Part shown: piece by piece, positions 41,414-50,117 of the stretch
Layout: each line of letters opens with the position of its first letter
Position numbering within the stretch: position 1 is the first letter of the stretch
NCBI GenBank assembly: GCA_025463285.1
Contig: JAOBWI010000089.1
Span: forward strand, 1-64,000
Reading direction: 5' to 3'
Source of the DNA: Acidimicrobiaceae bacterium
GTDB taxonomy: Bacteria; Actinomycetota; Acidimicrobiia; Acidimicrobiales; RAAP-2
DNA: 64,000 nucleotides
Notes under the pieces: model-generated
What the model was told of the DNA's origin: nothing
The model's input: only the letters and a program-made list of their open reading frames with translations
Databases searched by the model: none
Position numbers and translations under genes: made by a program

Positions 41414-41542
41414 TCTGTGAGTCTCCCACCGGTTTAGTCGCGTCGTCCTCAGGGGAAACCCTTAGTCGCCACGGCACTTTCGGGCCGTTCTGGGGGTTCG
41501 CCCTGATGGGCGAAGCGAAGCTCGACACCTACGTTGATAGGC

Positions 41543-42586
41543 ATGAGCGATCTTCCTTTTGAGCACGAAAACGACACCGCAGCCGGAACCAAGAGCGAAG
41601 CTGAGGCCGAGGTGTCGCCTCGCTCCACCACGCTGCATCGCAGCCACAGCACCAAAGTGTTCGCCGGCGTCGCCGGCGGGATCGGTGAGCGCTTCGACGT
41701 CGACGCCAACATCGTGCGTGTCGTCTTCGTCGTCCTCGCCCTGGTTTATGGACTGGGCATTGCAATCTACTTAGCTCTGTGGGCGTTGCTTCCGCGCACT
41801 CTGTCCGAGGGCGACGACGTCACCGTAGAGAACGTGGCCACGGTCAAGCGACACAATCGCTGGCTGAGCTACGCCATGGTCCTGGGCGTCGTCGCGTTGT
41901 TCGTCATCTTTCTGACGAACCTGCAAGGTCGCCATCACGTCATCGGTGAGGGATTCGGTAAGGGCGTGGCCGTGTTGTGGCTTGTCTTCCTAGCGATCCT
42001 GGCCGTCGTCGCGCTTCGTTCCTCGTCCAAGGGATTCACCCTCGGCCGATTCTTGGCCGTTGCCTTCTTTAGCGTCGTGACATTTTTCATTCTCTCAATC
42101 GGTGCGTTCTTGATCGTGCTGCAAATTCTCGGCGTTCCTGTCGAAGGCGGCAGTGGGGTAAAGTCGTGGGACCCCACGTCGGTAGCGCAGGTTCAACAGA
42201 ATTACCACGGCGCGTACGGCGCGTCCACTATTGACCTAGAGGCCGTCCCCTTCACCGTCGGCACCTGGAGGATCAACGCGACGCAGGGCGTGGGAAACCT
42301 CACCGTCGACGTTCCCAGCAACGCCGTCGTCTCGATCCGTTCCCACGTGGGCATCGGCAATGTTGATGAATACAGCTGGAAAGGCACGCCCCAAGATATG
42401 TACGTCGCACCGTTCAGCGTGGTGGGTTCGACGCTGGCGAAGGACGCTCCTCACCTTGAGCTCGATCTTCAAGTCGGCATCGGTCAAATAAACGTGGTCC
42501 GGGGAGTGGGCGACACGCCAGCCACGCCACGGTCCCCCAGGACACCGAAGACTCCCACAACACCGACGACCCCCGCGGTGCCGTAA
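41543..42586 (+). CDS. PspC-domain membrane protein with LiaF-like C-terminal region
   Basis: KVFAGVAGGIGERFDVDANIVRVVFVVLAL; TM segments; Pro/Thr-rich tail. Confidence 0.85.
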   Translation: MSDLPFEHENDTAAGTKSEAEAEVSPRSTTLHRSHSTKVFAGVAGGIGERFDVDANIVRVVFVVLALVYGLGIAIYLALWALLPRTLSEGDDVTVENVATVKRHNRWLSYAMVLGVVALFVIFLTNLQGRHHVIGEGFGKGVAVLWLVFLAILAVVALRSSSKGFTLGRFLAVAFFSVVTFFILSIGAFLIVLQILGVPVEGGSGVKSWDPTSVAQVQQNYHGAYGASTIDLEAVPFTVGTWRINATQGVGNLTVDVPSNAVVSIRSHVGIGNVDEYSWKGTPQDMYVAPFSVVGSTLAKDAPHLELDLQVGIGQINVVRGVGDTPATPRSPRTPKTPTTPTTPAVP

Positions 42587-42590
42587 CTCA

Positions 42591-43772
42591 CTACGGCGTA
42601 CTGGCGCTCGTCGAGGTGTTGTTGATCTGAACGTACGTGGGGTCGATAGCCAGTTGGTCCCATGTCCCGGTCGACGCCACACCACTCGTGCCGCTATAGG
42701 CACCCCGGTAGCGATACACCGGGAGTAACCACCACGTCGCGTCCGTGAGCTCGTAGGTCTGCAGCGTGATCGAGTCGTGGCTCAGCGCCACATCGATGAC
42801 GGGGGGCGGGGAGGCCACGCTGTTGCTCGACGAGAACTTGGTTTTCTGGGCGGCGTTGAGTTGCCTCACGCCCGCCGCGGGACTCTCGAGGGGATAGCCG
42901 TACGACTTGTCGAGATGAAAGGCCGGACCCGACGCGTGGGCGAGCACGTTGTCCTCGCCCACCGAGAAGCTGACAGTCTGATCCGTCGCCACGCCATCAA
43001 CGTTCACGTCGAAGACCACGTCTTCGGTGCTGGAGGTCAGCTGACTCGTCCCGTTGGCCGCCACGGAGGACGTGGTCGACGTGCTGAAGTTGGGCGACGA
43101 CAGGCCGTAGCTAAATCCCATCTGGGCTAGGTACCGCTGAGCGTCGGCGGCGACAGTGGCCTCGCTGGGCAACGGGTTCACGGGCGCACTGGATGACATG
43201 GCGGGGGCGATCGCCGGCGACGTCGAGGAGAAATACCACTGGGGCACACCGGTGTTCTCATAGTCGAAGGCTGCGCCCGACTCGCTCTTCACCAGCCAGT
43301 CGCTGCCGTCGCCGTTCGAGTTCAGAGGAGTGGCATCGACGCCGAACACGCCGGCGAGATGGCCGGCCTCTTGTGAGGCGTCGCCGGGTATCGCCAGGCG
43401 ATAGGAGGGCGAGTGGGGCGCACGCGTGGAGAGAGCAAGACCGCCACTGAAGACGTACTCGGCGTAGGGCTGCATCGGGCCAGCTTCGGGAGCTTGGGCG
43501 GCCACGGCGAACTTGGTCCCCGCAGCCTTCTGCATGGCCAGGGCGGGAAGAGTGGGCGCTGCACCCTGTACCAGGGCGATCGTGCTGGCGGCGATCAGTG
43601 AGCCGACCACCAGGGTACCCGCAATCTTTATCTCGATATTGCGCCACAGACGGCGCGCGGCGCGACGGGGCTCTGTCGTAATGCGCGAAATGAGGGCGTC
43701 CAGGTTCCGGTGTTCGTAGGGCTGTCCAGCCGCCGGGTCGAGCGCGGCCAGACGATCGTCAACGTCACTCAT
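42591..43772 (-). CDS. single-TM extracytoplasmic protein encoded downstream of the ECF sigma factor
   Basis: Short cytoplasmic N-terminus, TM IKIAGTLVVGSLIAASTIALVQG, large exported domain. Confidence 0.75.
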   Translation of the reverse strand: MSDVDDRLAALDPAAGQPYEHRNLDALISRITTEPRRAARRLWRNIEIKIAGTLVVGSLIAASTIALVQGAAPTLPALAMQKAAGTKFAVAAQAPEAGPMQPYAEYVFSGGLALSTRAPHSPSYRLAIPGDASQEAGHLAGVFGVDATPLNSNGDGSDWLVKSESGAAFDYENTGVPQWYFSSTSPAIAPAMSSSAPVNPLPSEATVAADAQRYLAQMGFSYGLSSPNFSTSTTSSVAANGTSQLTSSTEDVVFDVNVDGVATDQTVSFSVGEDNVLAHASGPAFHLDKSYGYPLESPAAGVRQLNAAQKTKFSSSNSVASPPPVIDVALSHDSITLQTYELTDATWWLLPVYRYRGAYSGTSGVASTGTWDQLAIDPTYVQINNTSTSASTP

Positions 43773-43822
43773 AGCGCTCCTTCGTCCTCTTCTTCCTTAC
43801 TGTCACGAGGCCGCTCATACTT

Positions 43823-44326
43823 TCAATGGACTTCCGTGGTGCTCAGCAGCTCGCGAAATCGACTTTGAGCCCGCGAGAGGCGTACGGCCGCCGCGTTGGT
43901 GCTGATGGAGAAGTACACGCCAAGAGCGTGAGTATCGAGCCCATCCCAGGCGTGTAAGAGCACGATCTCGCGTTCGTCGTCGTTCAGTCCAGCGAGAGCC
44001 CCGCGCACGCTGGTGTCCGCGACGACCGAGTCCTCGGCGGACGCCGCGTTCTCGGGCGGTGTCAACGTGGCCTCGACGTTCGAGCGGCGATTCTTGGAGC
44101 GACGAGCGTTGCGCAGCACATTTCGAGCCACCCCCAGCATCCAGGGCAACTCCGCGTCGTCGGGCACGCTGTCAAGACGGCGCCACACGACGATCAAGGT
44201 CTCCTCAACTAAGTCATCGAGATCCGACGTCGTCAGGGGATAGAGGCGTCGTCGTAGATAGCTGCCGACGGCCGAGGAGTGTTCGTGGACGAGGCGCGCG
44301 AATCGATCCTCGTCTCTAGAGCCCAT
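43823..44326 (-). CDS. RNA polymerase ECF-type sigma factor
   Basis: DRFARLVHEHSSAVGSYLRRRLYPLTTSDLDDLVEETLIVVWRRLDSVPDDAELPWMLGVARNVLRN; LNDDEREIVLLHAWDGLDTHALGVYFSISTNAAAVRLSRAQSRF. Confidence 0.9.
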   Translation of the reverse strand: MGSRDEDRFARLVHEHSSAVGSYLRRRLYPLTTSDLDDLVEETLIVVWRRLDSVPDDAELPWMLGVARNVLRNARRSKNRRSNVEATLTPPENAASAEDSVVADTSVRGALAGLNDDEREIVLLHAWDGLDTHALGVYFSISTNAAAVRLSRAQSRFRELLSTTEVH

Positions 44327-44494
44327 ACCCCTCTTTGTCCGTCGGTACCTGATTCTTACCGACCGGGTTAGCTGGCGATGAGTCGCGCTTCGTCCTGCGC
44401 GGTACGCCACTGCGAAGGAGACTCGCCATCTCTCCACCACTCGGCCACGTCATCGACGCTGTCCTCCACGGGCCGTAGGTTAAGACCCTCGGAC

Positions 44495-44530
44495 AGGGCG
44501 AGAAAGCTGTCGAGGGCGAGAAAGCTGTCG
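44495..44530. repeat. 18-bp perfect tandem duplication
   Basis: AGGGCGAGAAAGCTGTCG x2; in frame with a minus-strand ORF as DSFLAL-DSFLAL. Confidence 0.85.
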
Positions 44531-44663
44531 CTCGTAGGCGACCAGAGAGGGAACTTTCCGCCGACCTCACGAATGGAAGTCCGTGGCGGGGGACCGACGA
44601 GGCGAAAGGTTGATGTGGGCTTTTTTCCAGGCCCACCCCTTGTCGAAGCTACGCGACGGTGAT

Positions 44664-45263
44664 TTAGAGGAAGCCCAGTCGCGAGAGCGGCCAGAGTCGC
44701 AAAAACGCCTTCCCAATAATGCCCGAACGAGGCACCGCGCCCCAGAATCGGCTGTCGCACGAGTTGCTCTCGTTGTCACCCATCATGAAGTAGTGATTCT
44801 TCGGCACCGTGACGTTGCCGATGGCTTTGCCGATCGGCTCGTAGTGGGTCCAAGGCTGTTTCAGGGGAGACCCGTTTACGTAAATCGTGTTGCCCCGGGA
44901 CGTGAGGTGGTCACCCGGTAGGCCAATGACGCGCTTGACCAGATCGGCCACGTCATCACCGCACTGCGTGCGAACGGCGGCCGGCGCGCGAAACACTAGA
45001 ATGTCGCCAATATGGATGGTGCCAAACTCCACGCTCAACTTGGACACGACGATGCGATCACCCACCTGCAAGGTGGGCTCCATCGAGCCCGAGGGAATAA
45101 AGAAAGTCTGAAAGACGTACGTGCGAATGACGAGTGAGACCACCACCGCAATGATCACCACGGCCACCCACTCGACCACCGACCGAGTTTTGGGCCTTAC
45201 GCGCGGAGGATCGACCTCGGCCGGAGGCGCGTCAGCATCAGGGGCGGATTGGTCCAAGGACAC
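44664..45263 (-). CDS. lepB: signal peptidase I
   Basis: FFIPSGSMEPTLQVGDRIVVSKLS; VKRVIGLPGD; MGDNESNSCDSRFWGAV. Confidence 0.95.
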   Translation of the reverse strand: MSLDQSAPDADAPPAEVDPPRVRPKTRSVVEWVAVVIIAVVVSLVIRTYVFQTFFIPSGSMEPTLQVGDRIVVSKLSVEFGTIHIGDILVFRAPAAVRTQCGDDVADLVKRVIGLPGDHLTSRGNTIYVNGSPLKQPWTHYEPIGKAIGNVTVPKNHYFMMGDNESNSCDSRFWGAVPRSGIIGKAFLRLWPLSRLGFL

Positions 45264-45361
45264 TTAGCAACAGTACTGGTCGGGCCGATAGTTAAAAGTG
45301 GCGGTCACCTCGAGGACGACGCGCGTCGATCTCAAGGCAGGTCACGTCCTACAATCGCTGC

Positions 45362-46108
45362 GTGAATTCCGCCCAACACTGCGACTATCTGGAAGTCGAG
45401 GTTGAACGATTCGCGAACGCCTTCGAGACCACGAACGAGGGCACCGCGGTGCCGTCCTGTCCCGGCTGGAGCGTTCAGGACCTCAGTGAGCATCTCGGCA
45501 CCGTTCACCGCTGGGCTGAGTATCTCGTACGCGTGGAAGCGCCAAAGAGGATCCCCGCTAAAGAGATGGGCCTGGAACTCACCCCGGTGGACGCGGCATG
45601 GATTCGTCGCGGGGGCGCGGCGCTGGTTGCGACGCTGCGCGCGAGTAATCCCGACGCAGCGATGTGGGCGTGGGGCGCCGATCAACACGCTCGCTTTTGG
45701 TCGCGTCGTCAACTCCACGAAACAATGGTGCATCGCCTCGACCTGGAACTGGCCGCCGGCGTGACGCCGTTCGTCGAACCCGCGCTGGCGAGTGACGCGG
45801 TTGATGAGTTCCTCGTGAATCTGAAAGCGGCGAGCCAATTCTCGCCGAAGGTGAAGGAGATCCAGGGGCGCTACCAAACGCTTCGCTTTGCGACGACTGA
45901 CGCGAGCGGAGCGTGGACGATCGACATTGGTGACGACGGTTTTCTTCTGACGCCGGACCAGGGCACGGCTGACGCGGAGATGTCGGGCCCCGCGCGCGAT
46001 CTGTTAATGGTTCTCTACCGGCGCCATGATCTCGAGGACGGGGGCGTCGCAGTGCGCGGCGACCGAAGCTTGCTCGAGTTTTGGCTAACTAACTCCGCCC
46101 TCGAGTAG
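45362..46108 (+). CDS. mycothiol-dependent maleylpyruvate isomerase-family (MDMPI) protein
   Basis: VPSCPGWSVQDLSEHLGTVHRWAEYLV; RRQLHETMVHRLDLELAAG. Confidence 0.88.
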   Translation: MNSAQHCDYLEVEVERFANAFETTNEGTAVPSCPGWSVQDLSEHLGTVHRWAEYLVRVEAPKRIPAKEMGLELTPVDAAWIRRGGAALVATLRASNPDAAMWAWGADQHARFWSRRQLHETMVHRLDLELAAGVTPFVEPALASDAVDEFLVNLKAASQFSPKVKEIQGRYQTLRFATTDASGAWTIDIGDDGFLLTPDQGTADAEMSGPARDLLMVLYRRHDLEDGGVAVRGDRSLLEFWLTNSALE

Positions 46109-46118
46109 CGGGTCGCCG

Positions 46119-46907
46119 TTAGGGCGCCAGGATTCGTTGAAAGCGTCGCGCCGCAAGGGTGATCCCCGCGATGGCCAACGCCACCAGGTAGGCGACTCGC
46201 ATCAACATGATCCACTCGAACTGACCGAGCGACAGACCTCGCAGTAACGCGGCCGACTGATAGAGAGGGCTGAAAGCCACGAGGGCGCCGAGCCAGTGGG
46301 GGTAGAGCGAGATGGGAAAGAACGTCGCCGAGAACAAGAACAGCGGCAGCTGCACCAGGGCCACCGTGTCGAAGTCCTGCCACGATCGCAGGTAGGTGCA
46401 CGCCGCGAGCCCGAGGCAACTAAAGGTCAGGCTGGTGAGAATCGCGGCCGGCCAGCACAGAACCACCCAGGAGCTGCCGGCGTCGCCGAGGAGCACCATG
46501 CAGATAATGAAGGACGCGGCGTAGGCGGTCGCTCGGGTGAGCGCCCACCACACTTCGCCGAGGGCCACGTCGGCCACGTCGAGGGGGGTCGAGAGCACGG
46601 CTTCGTAGGCGTGGGAGATCTTGAGGCGAAAGAACGTGTTGAAGATGGAGTCGATGACCGCACCATTCATGGCCGAGGTGGCGAGCATACCGGGCGCGAC
46701 GAACGCGGCGTAACTGACGAGACGACCGTTCACTGGGAGGGGGCCGACCAAATGGTTCAGTCCGATGCCGATGCTCAGCAGATAGAAGAGCGGCTCGAAA
46801 AAGCCCGAGACGAGCATGATCCACTGCGAGCGGTACACCATGAAGTTGCGTTCAAAGACGTGCAGAGAGCGCCGCGAGCCAAATCGCGGGAGCGCGCGTA
46901 ACAACAT
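46119..46907 (-). CDS. ABC-2 type transporter permease
   Basis: MLLRALPRFGSRRSLHVFERNFMVYRSQWIMLVSGFFEPLFYLLSIGIGL; ATGA overlap with upstream permease; the ORF track extends this frame to 47675 artefactually. Confidence 0.88.
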   Translation of the reverse strand: MLLRALPRFGSRRSLHVFERNFMVYRSQWIMLVSGFFEPLFYLLSIGIGLNHLVGPLPVNGRLVSYAAFVAPGMLATSAMNGAVIDSIFNTFFRLKISHAYEAVLSTPLDVADVALGEVWWALTRATAYAASFIICMVLLGDAGSSWVVLCWPAAILTSLTFSCLGLAACTYLRSWQDFDTVALVQLPLFLFSATFFPISLYPHWLGALVAFSPLYQSAALLRGLSLGQFEWIMLMRVAYLVALAIAGITLAARRFQRILAP

Positions 46908-47704
46908 CAGTCCACTAACCGTCGTCGCAACGTTCGGCGACCCACGATCACACCAACGACGGCCATGGCGATCAAGAACGCGAGGTGACAGAGGACGGCT
47001 CCCCAGGCGCCGCGGCCGAAGGCCGCGGCTCGCGCGAGGGCCACACCGTGGTAGAGCGGGACGAGCTGCACGACGGGTCGCAAGTACCCGGGGTACGCCG
47101 TCAATGGGTAGAAAGTGGCCGAGAAGAGAAACATCGGTACGAAGGCGAAGCGATAGATGGTCATGAACGAACCATCGGATTGAACGGTGGCCGCGTAGGC
47201 GATGAGTGGCGCGGAGAAGGCCAGCGTGATGAGCACGGCAATCAGCGGCAGGGTCAACGACCACCACGACTGCAGCGCGCCGAAACAGGCAATGACGATG
47301 GTGTAGACCACGCCCGTGCCCAACGACCTCGTGGCCACCCAGGTGAGTTTTCCCAGGTAGATGTCTTCGGGTTCGAGCGGCGTCGCCGCGGCGGCGTGAT
47401 AGTTGCGAATCCACTTGATCGCCGCCAAGACCGGCCAGAGTGACTCGCCTTCGCCGAGTTGCATGGCCGTCGTGGCGAGAAGGCTCGGCGCAATGAAGTG
47501 CAGGTACGTCTGGCCCTGGACGAGACCGGTGTGTTGGGTGACCAGGTGACCCACTCCGACGCCCAGCGCGGCTAAATAGAAAATGGGGAAGAAGATCGTA
47601 CTGGCGACCGACCCGCGCCAGGTGTGGGCGTAGGTCGCCGCGTGATACCACCAGCTGCGCCGCCAGCGGGACCATCCCAGACGAGGATCGAGCGTGTCGG
47701 TCAC
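46907..47704 (-). CDS. ABC-2 type transporter permease
   Basis: 265 aa, six-TM permease similar in layout to the neighbour. Confidence 0.88.
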   Translation of the reverse strand: MTDTLDPRLGWSRWRRSWWYHAATYAHTWRGSVASTIFFPIFYLAALGVGVGHLVTQHTGLVQGQTYLHFIAPSLLATTAMQLGEGESLWPVLAAIKWIRNYHAAAATPLEPEDIYLGKLTWVATRSLGTGVVYTIVIACFGALQSWWSLTLPLIAVLITLAFSAPLIAYAATVQSDGSFMTIYRFAFVPMFLFSATFYPLTAYPGYLRPVVQLVPLYHGVALARAAAFGRGAWGAVLCHLAFLIAMAVVGVIVGRRTLRRRLVD

Positions 47705-47706
47705 GA

Positions 47707-48636
47707 TCAGTCCACCAAGGTCCGGCCGGTCAGTCGCAAGAAGACGTCCTCTAAGGAACTGCGACGAACGAGCGCGCTCGTGGGCACGACGCCGATCGCG
47801 TGCAGCTGGCGGAGCGTGTCGTCGCCCTCATTGACGTACAGCAGGACGCGGTCGGGTAGCACTTCGACTCGCTGCGCGTACGGGGCGAGCTGAAGGTGGC
47901 GATCCTCGTGAGAGTCGGTGCCGAAGCGAAGTTCAACCACTTCGCGCGTCGAGTGTTGCACAATGAGTTCGCGCGGCGCGCCATGGGCGACGATGGTGCC
48001 GTGATCCATCACCACCAGACGATCACACAGTTGCTCGGCCTCGTCCATGTAGTGGGTGGTGATGATTTGGGTGACGCCCTCGCGCTTGAGACGGTACAGC
48101 CGTTCCCAGAGCAGGTGGCGCGCCTGGGGGTCAAGACCGGTGGTGGGCTCGTCGAGGATTAACAGCTCGGGGCGATTGATGAGCGCCCGAGCGATGGTCA
48201 GTCGACGCTTCATGCCGCCCGACAGATTCTCCACCTTGTCGTTCGCTCGCTCCGACAGTTGGGCGAACTCCAACAGTTCTGTAGCTCGTTCGCGAAGGAC
48301 CTTGCGTGGCAGATCGAAGTAGCGGCCGAACATCTCCAGGTTGTGGCGCACTGACAGCTCGAGTTCCAGCGTGTCCTCTTGGGGCACTACCCCGAGGCGT
48401 CCGCGAATTTCTGGACCCTGGGTTCGAGGGTCCAGAGAGAAGATGCTGAGGGTTCCCGAACTCGGTTGCGACACGGCCGAGATCATGCGCATGGTGCTGG
48501 TTTTGCCGGCCCCGTTCGGTCCGAGAAAACCGAAGCTTTCGCCGCGCTCGATGGAAAAGGAGACCCCCTTGACGGCGCTGAACTCTCCAAAGCGTTTGAC
48601 GAGGTCGTGGGCTTCGAGGACGTAGTCGCTCGCCAT
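47707..48636 (-). CDS. ABC transporter ATP-binding protein (drug-export type)
   Basis: GFLGPNGAGKTSTMRMISAVSQPSSGTLSIF; LSGGMKRRLTIARALINRPELLILDEPTTGLDPQAR. Confidence 0.93.
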   Translation of the reverse strand: MASDYVLEAHDLVKRFGEFSAVKGVSFSIERGESFGFLGPNGAGKTSTMRMISAVSQPSSGTLSIFSLDPRTQGPEIRGRLGVVPQEDTLELELSVRHNLEMFGRYFDLPRKVLRERATELLEFAQLSERANDKVENLSGGMKRRLTIARALINRPELLILDEPTTGLDPQARHLLWERLYRLKREGVTQIITTHYMDEAEQLCDRLVVMDHGTIVAHGAPRELIVQHSTREVVELRFGTDSHEDRHLQLAPYAQRVEVLPDRVLLYVNEGDDTLRQLHAIGVVPTSALVRRSSLEDVFLRLTGRTLVD

Positions 48637-48821
48637 CTGATCAACGCTCCTTTCGTCTACGACTCTTCGAGAACAAGGCGCTCGACTCGACGCCTACTCC
48701 GATGGCGGCGGATTACCGAGCCGTAGGCCACCGACCGCGTGGAGAATCTAGGCGATGGCCCTGACGCCCCGGTTTACATTTTCGTGACCGCTTAGGCCCC
48801 CGCCGTCACGGCCCCACCTAG

Positions 48822-48841
48822 CGGTCCGCTAGCGCGGACCG
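48822..48841 (-). terminator. perfect 8-bp hairpin just downstream of tRNA-Leu(CAG)
   Basis: CGGTCCGC-tagc-GCGGACCG. Confidence 0.55.
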
Positions 48842-48849
48842 TATCAGGT

Positions 48850-48936
48850 TGGTGGGCGAGGCGGGACTTGAACCCGCACATCCTTTCGAATACAGGCACC
48901 TGAAGCCTGCGCGTCTGCCAATTTCGCCACTCGCCC
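48850..48936 (-). tRNA. tRNA-Leu (anticodon CAG), CCA encoded
   Basis: Acceptor GGGCGAG/CTCGCCC, anticodon stem CAGGC-TTCAGGT-GCCTG, long variable arm, TTCAAGT T-loop. Confidence 0.95.
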
Positions 48937-49023
48937 TGAGACCTCGCAACAATACTCGAACGGATTCTGACGCCCCCTTGCGCCCCCGAAGTTGTGATGC
49001 TGACCGGTACAGTTGTGAGTGCC

Positions 49024-49671
49024 ATGGCACTCAAAAATGTAGAAAACCGCCTCGAGCGGCTCTTTGAACGCACGTTTTCGCGACCGTTCAAAAACACTCT
49101 GCAGCCCATCGAAATCGGTACGCGCATCGTGCGCGAGGTGGACCTCACCCGACGACTCTCGAGCCAAGGGCCCATCTCAGCCAACTCCGTACGAGTCTGG
49201 CTCGGCCCGGCCGACGCCCAGAGGTTTGAAGGATTTCAAAAGGCGTTAGTTAGCGAGCTCGAAGAGACGGTGCGCCAACACGCCCTGGCCGAGGGCTACG
49301 TCTTTGTGGGGCCCGTCAAGGTGGAGATCTTCATTGACGACGATCTCAAAGCGGGACAAATCGAGGTCAAGACGGAGTTCGTCGGCGGTGACAGCCAGCC
49401 CCGCCTGATCGCCAGTGACGGACGATCGTTTACGGTCGGCGACCTGCCGCTCATTATCGGGCGCAGCCCCGACGTGGAAGTGGTGGTAAACGACTCCAAG
49501 GTCTCGCGCCAACACGCCGAAGTGTGGCGAACCAGTGAAGGCGTGGCCATTCGCGACCTGCAGTCCACCAACGGAACGTACGTGAACGGACATCGCATCT
49601 CGGCAGTCTCCCTGTCACCACGTGACGACGTGACGATTGGCACGTTCCACTTTCGGATTGAGCTCGCTTGA
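49024..49671 (+). CDS. fhaA: DUF3662 + FHA domain protein (FhaA-like)
   Basis: MALKNVENRLERLFERTFSRPFKNTLQPIEIGTRIVREVD; FHA PLIIGRSPDVEVVVNDSKVSRQHAEVWRTSEGVAIRDLQSTNGTYVNGHRI. Confidence 0.9.
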   Translation: MALKNVENRLERLFERTFSRPFKNTLQPIEIGTRIVREVDLTRRLSSQGPISANSVRVWLGPADAQRFEGFQKALVSELEETVRQHALAEGYVFVGPVKVEIFIDDDLKAGQIEVKTEFVGGDSQPRLIASDGRSFTVGDLPLIIGRSPDVEVVVNDSKVSRQHAEVWRTSEGVAIRDLQSTNGTYVNGHRISAVSLSPRDDVTIGTFHFRIELA

Positions 49672-50117
49672 GTCTTGTCGCTGCGTCGACGAACTACGCG
49701 GCGGTCATACGTCCGCTTCAAGTGTTGGTGATCGTCATCGCGGTGCTCTTCTTCCTGCGCGTCATGCGCGTAATGGCGGTGCAGTCGCGTCCGGCCGACT
49801 TCGAAAAGAAGGTTCGCCGACGTCGCGGCACGTTGGCGCTGGAGTTCATTGAACCCAACGACCGAAGCGGCGAACGCGTCGAGGTAGACACGGGGGTCAC
49901 CGTCGGGCGAAGTGTCGAGTGCGACCTGAGCCTGCAAGACACCTACTTGTCGTCTCGTCACGCACGCTTCTTAAACGATGAAGGCGACCTCTCGATTGAA
50001 GACCTCGGCTCGACCAACGGTTCCTATGTCAATCAAGAGTTAGTGAAAGGCCGAGTACGCCTGGGGCGAGGCGACGTTGTCCAGGTTGGTGGCGTCCTCT
50101 TCGAGGTTGTTCGTTGA
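49668..50117 (+). CDS. fhaB: FHA domain protein (FhaB-like)
   Basis: N-terminal TM; TVGRSVECDLSLQDTYLSSRHARFLNDEGDLSIEDLGSTNGSYVNQELV. Confidence 0.9.
   Translation: MSLVAASTNYAAVIRPLQVLVIVIAVLFFLRVMRVMAVQSRPADFEKKVRRRRGTLALEFIEPNDRSGERVEVDTGVTVGRSVECDLSLQDTYLSSRHARFLNDEGDLSIEDLGSTNGSYVNQELVKGRVRLGRGDVVQVGGVLFEVVR

Noticed and set aside
46119-47675. 518-aa continuous minus-strand ORF
   Set aside because: Only the last about 262 aa (from ATG 46907) are a permease; the N-terminal part is an Arg/His-rich out-of-frame reading of the upstream permease gene in high-GC DNA.
48821-48846. Shared string (GCTAGCG)GGACCGTATC near tRNA-Leu and again near 58658
   Set aside because: About 16-nt similarity only; the first copy is explained as the tRNA terminator hairpin, and I could not extend the match.
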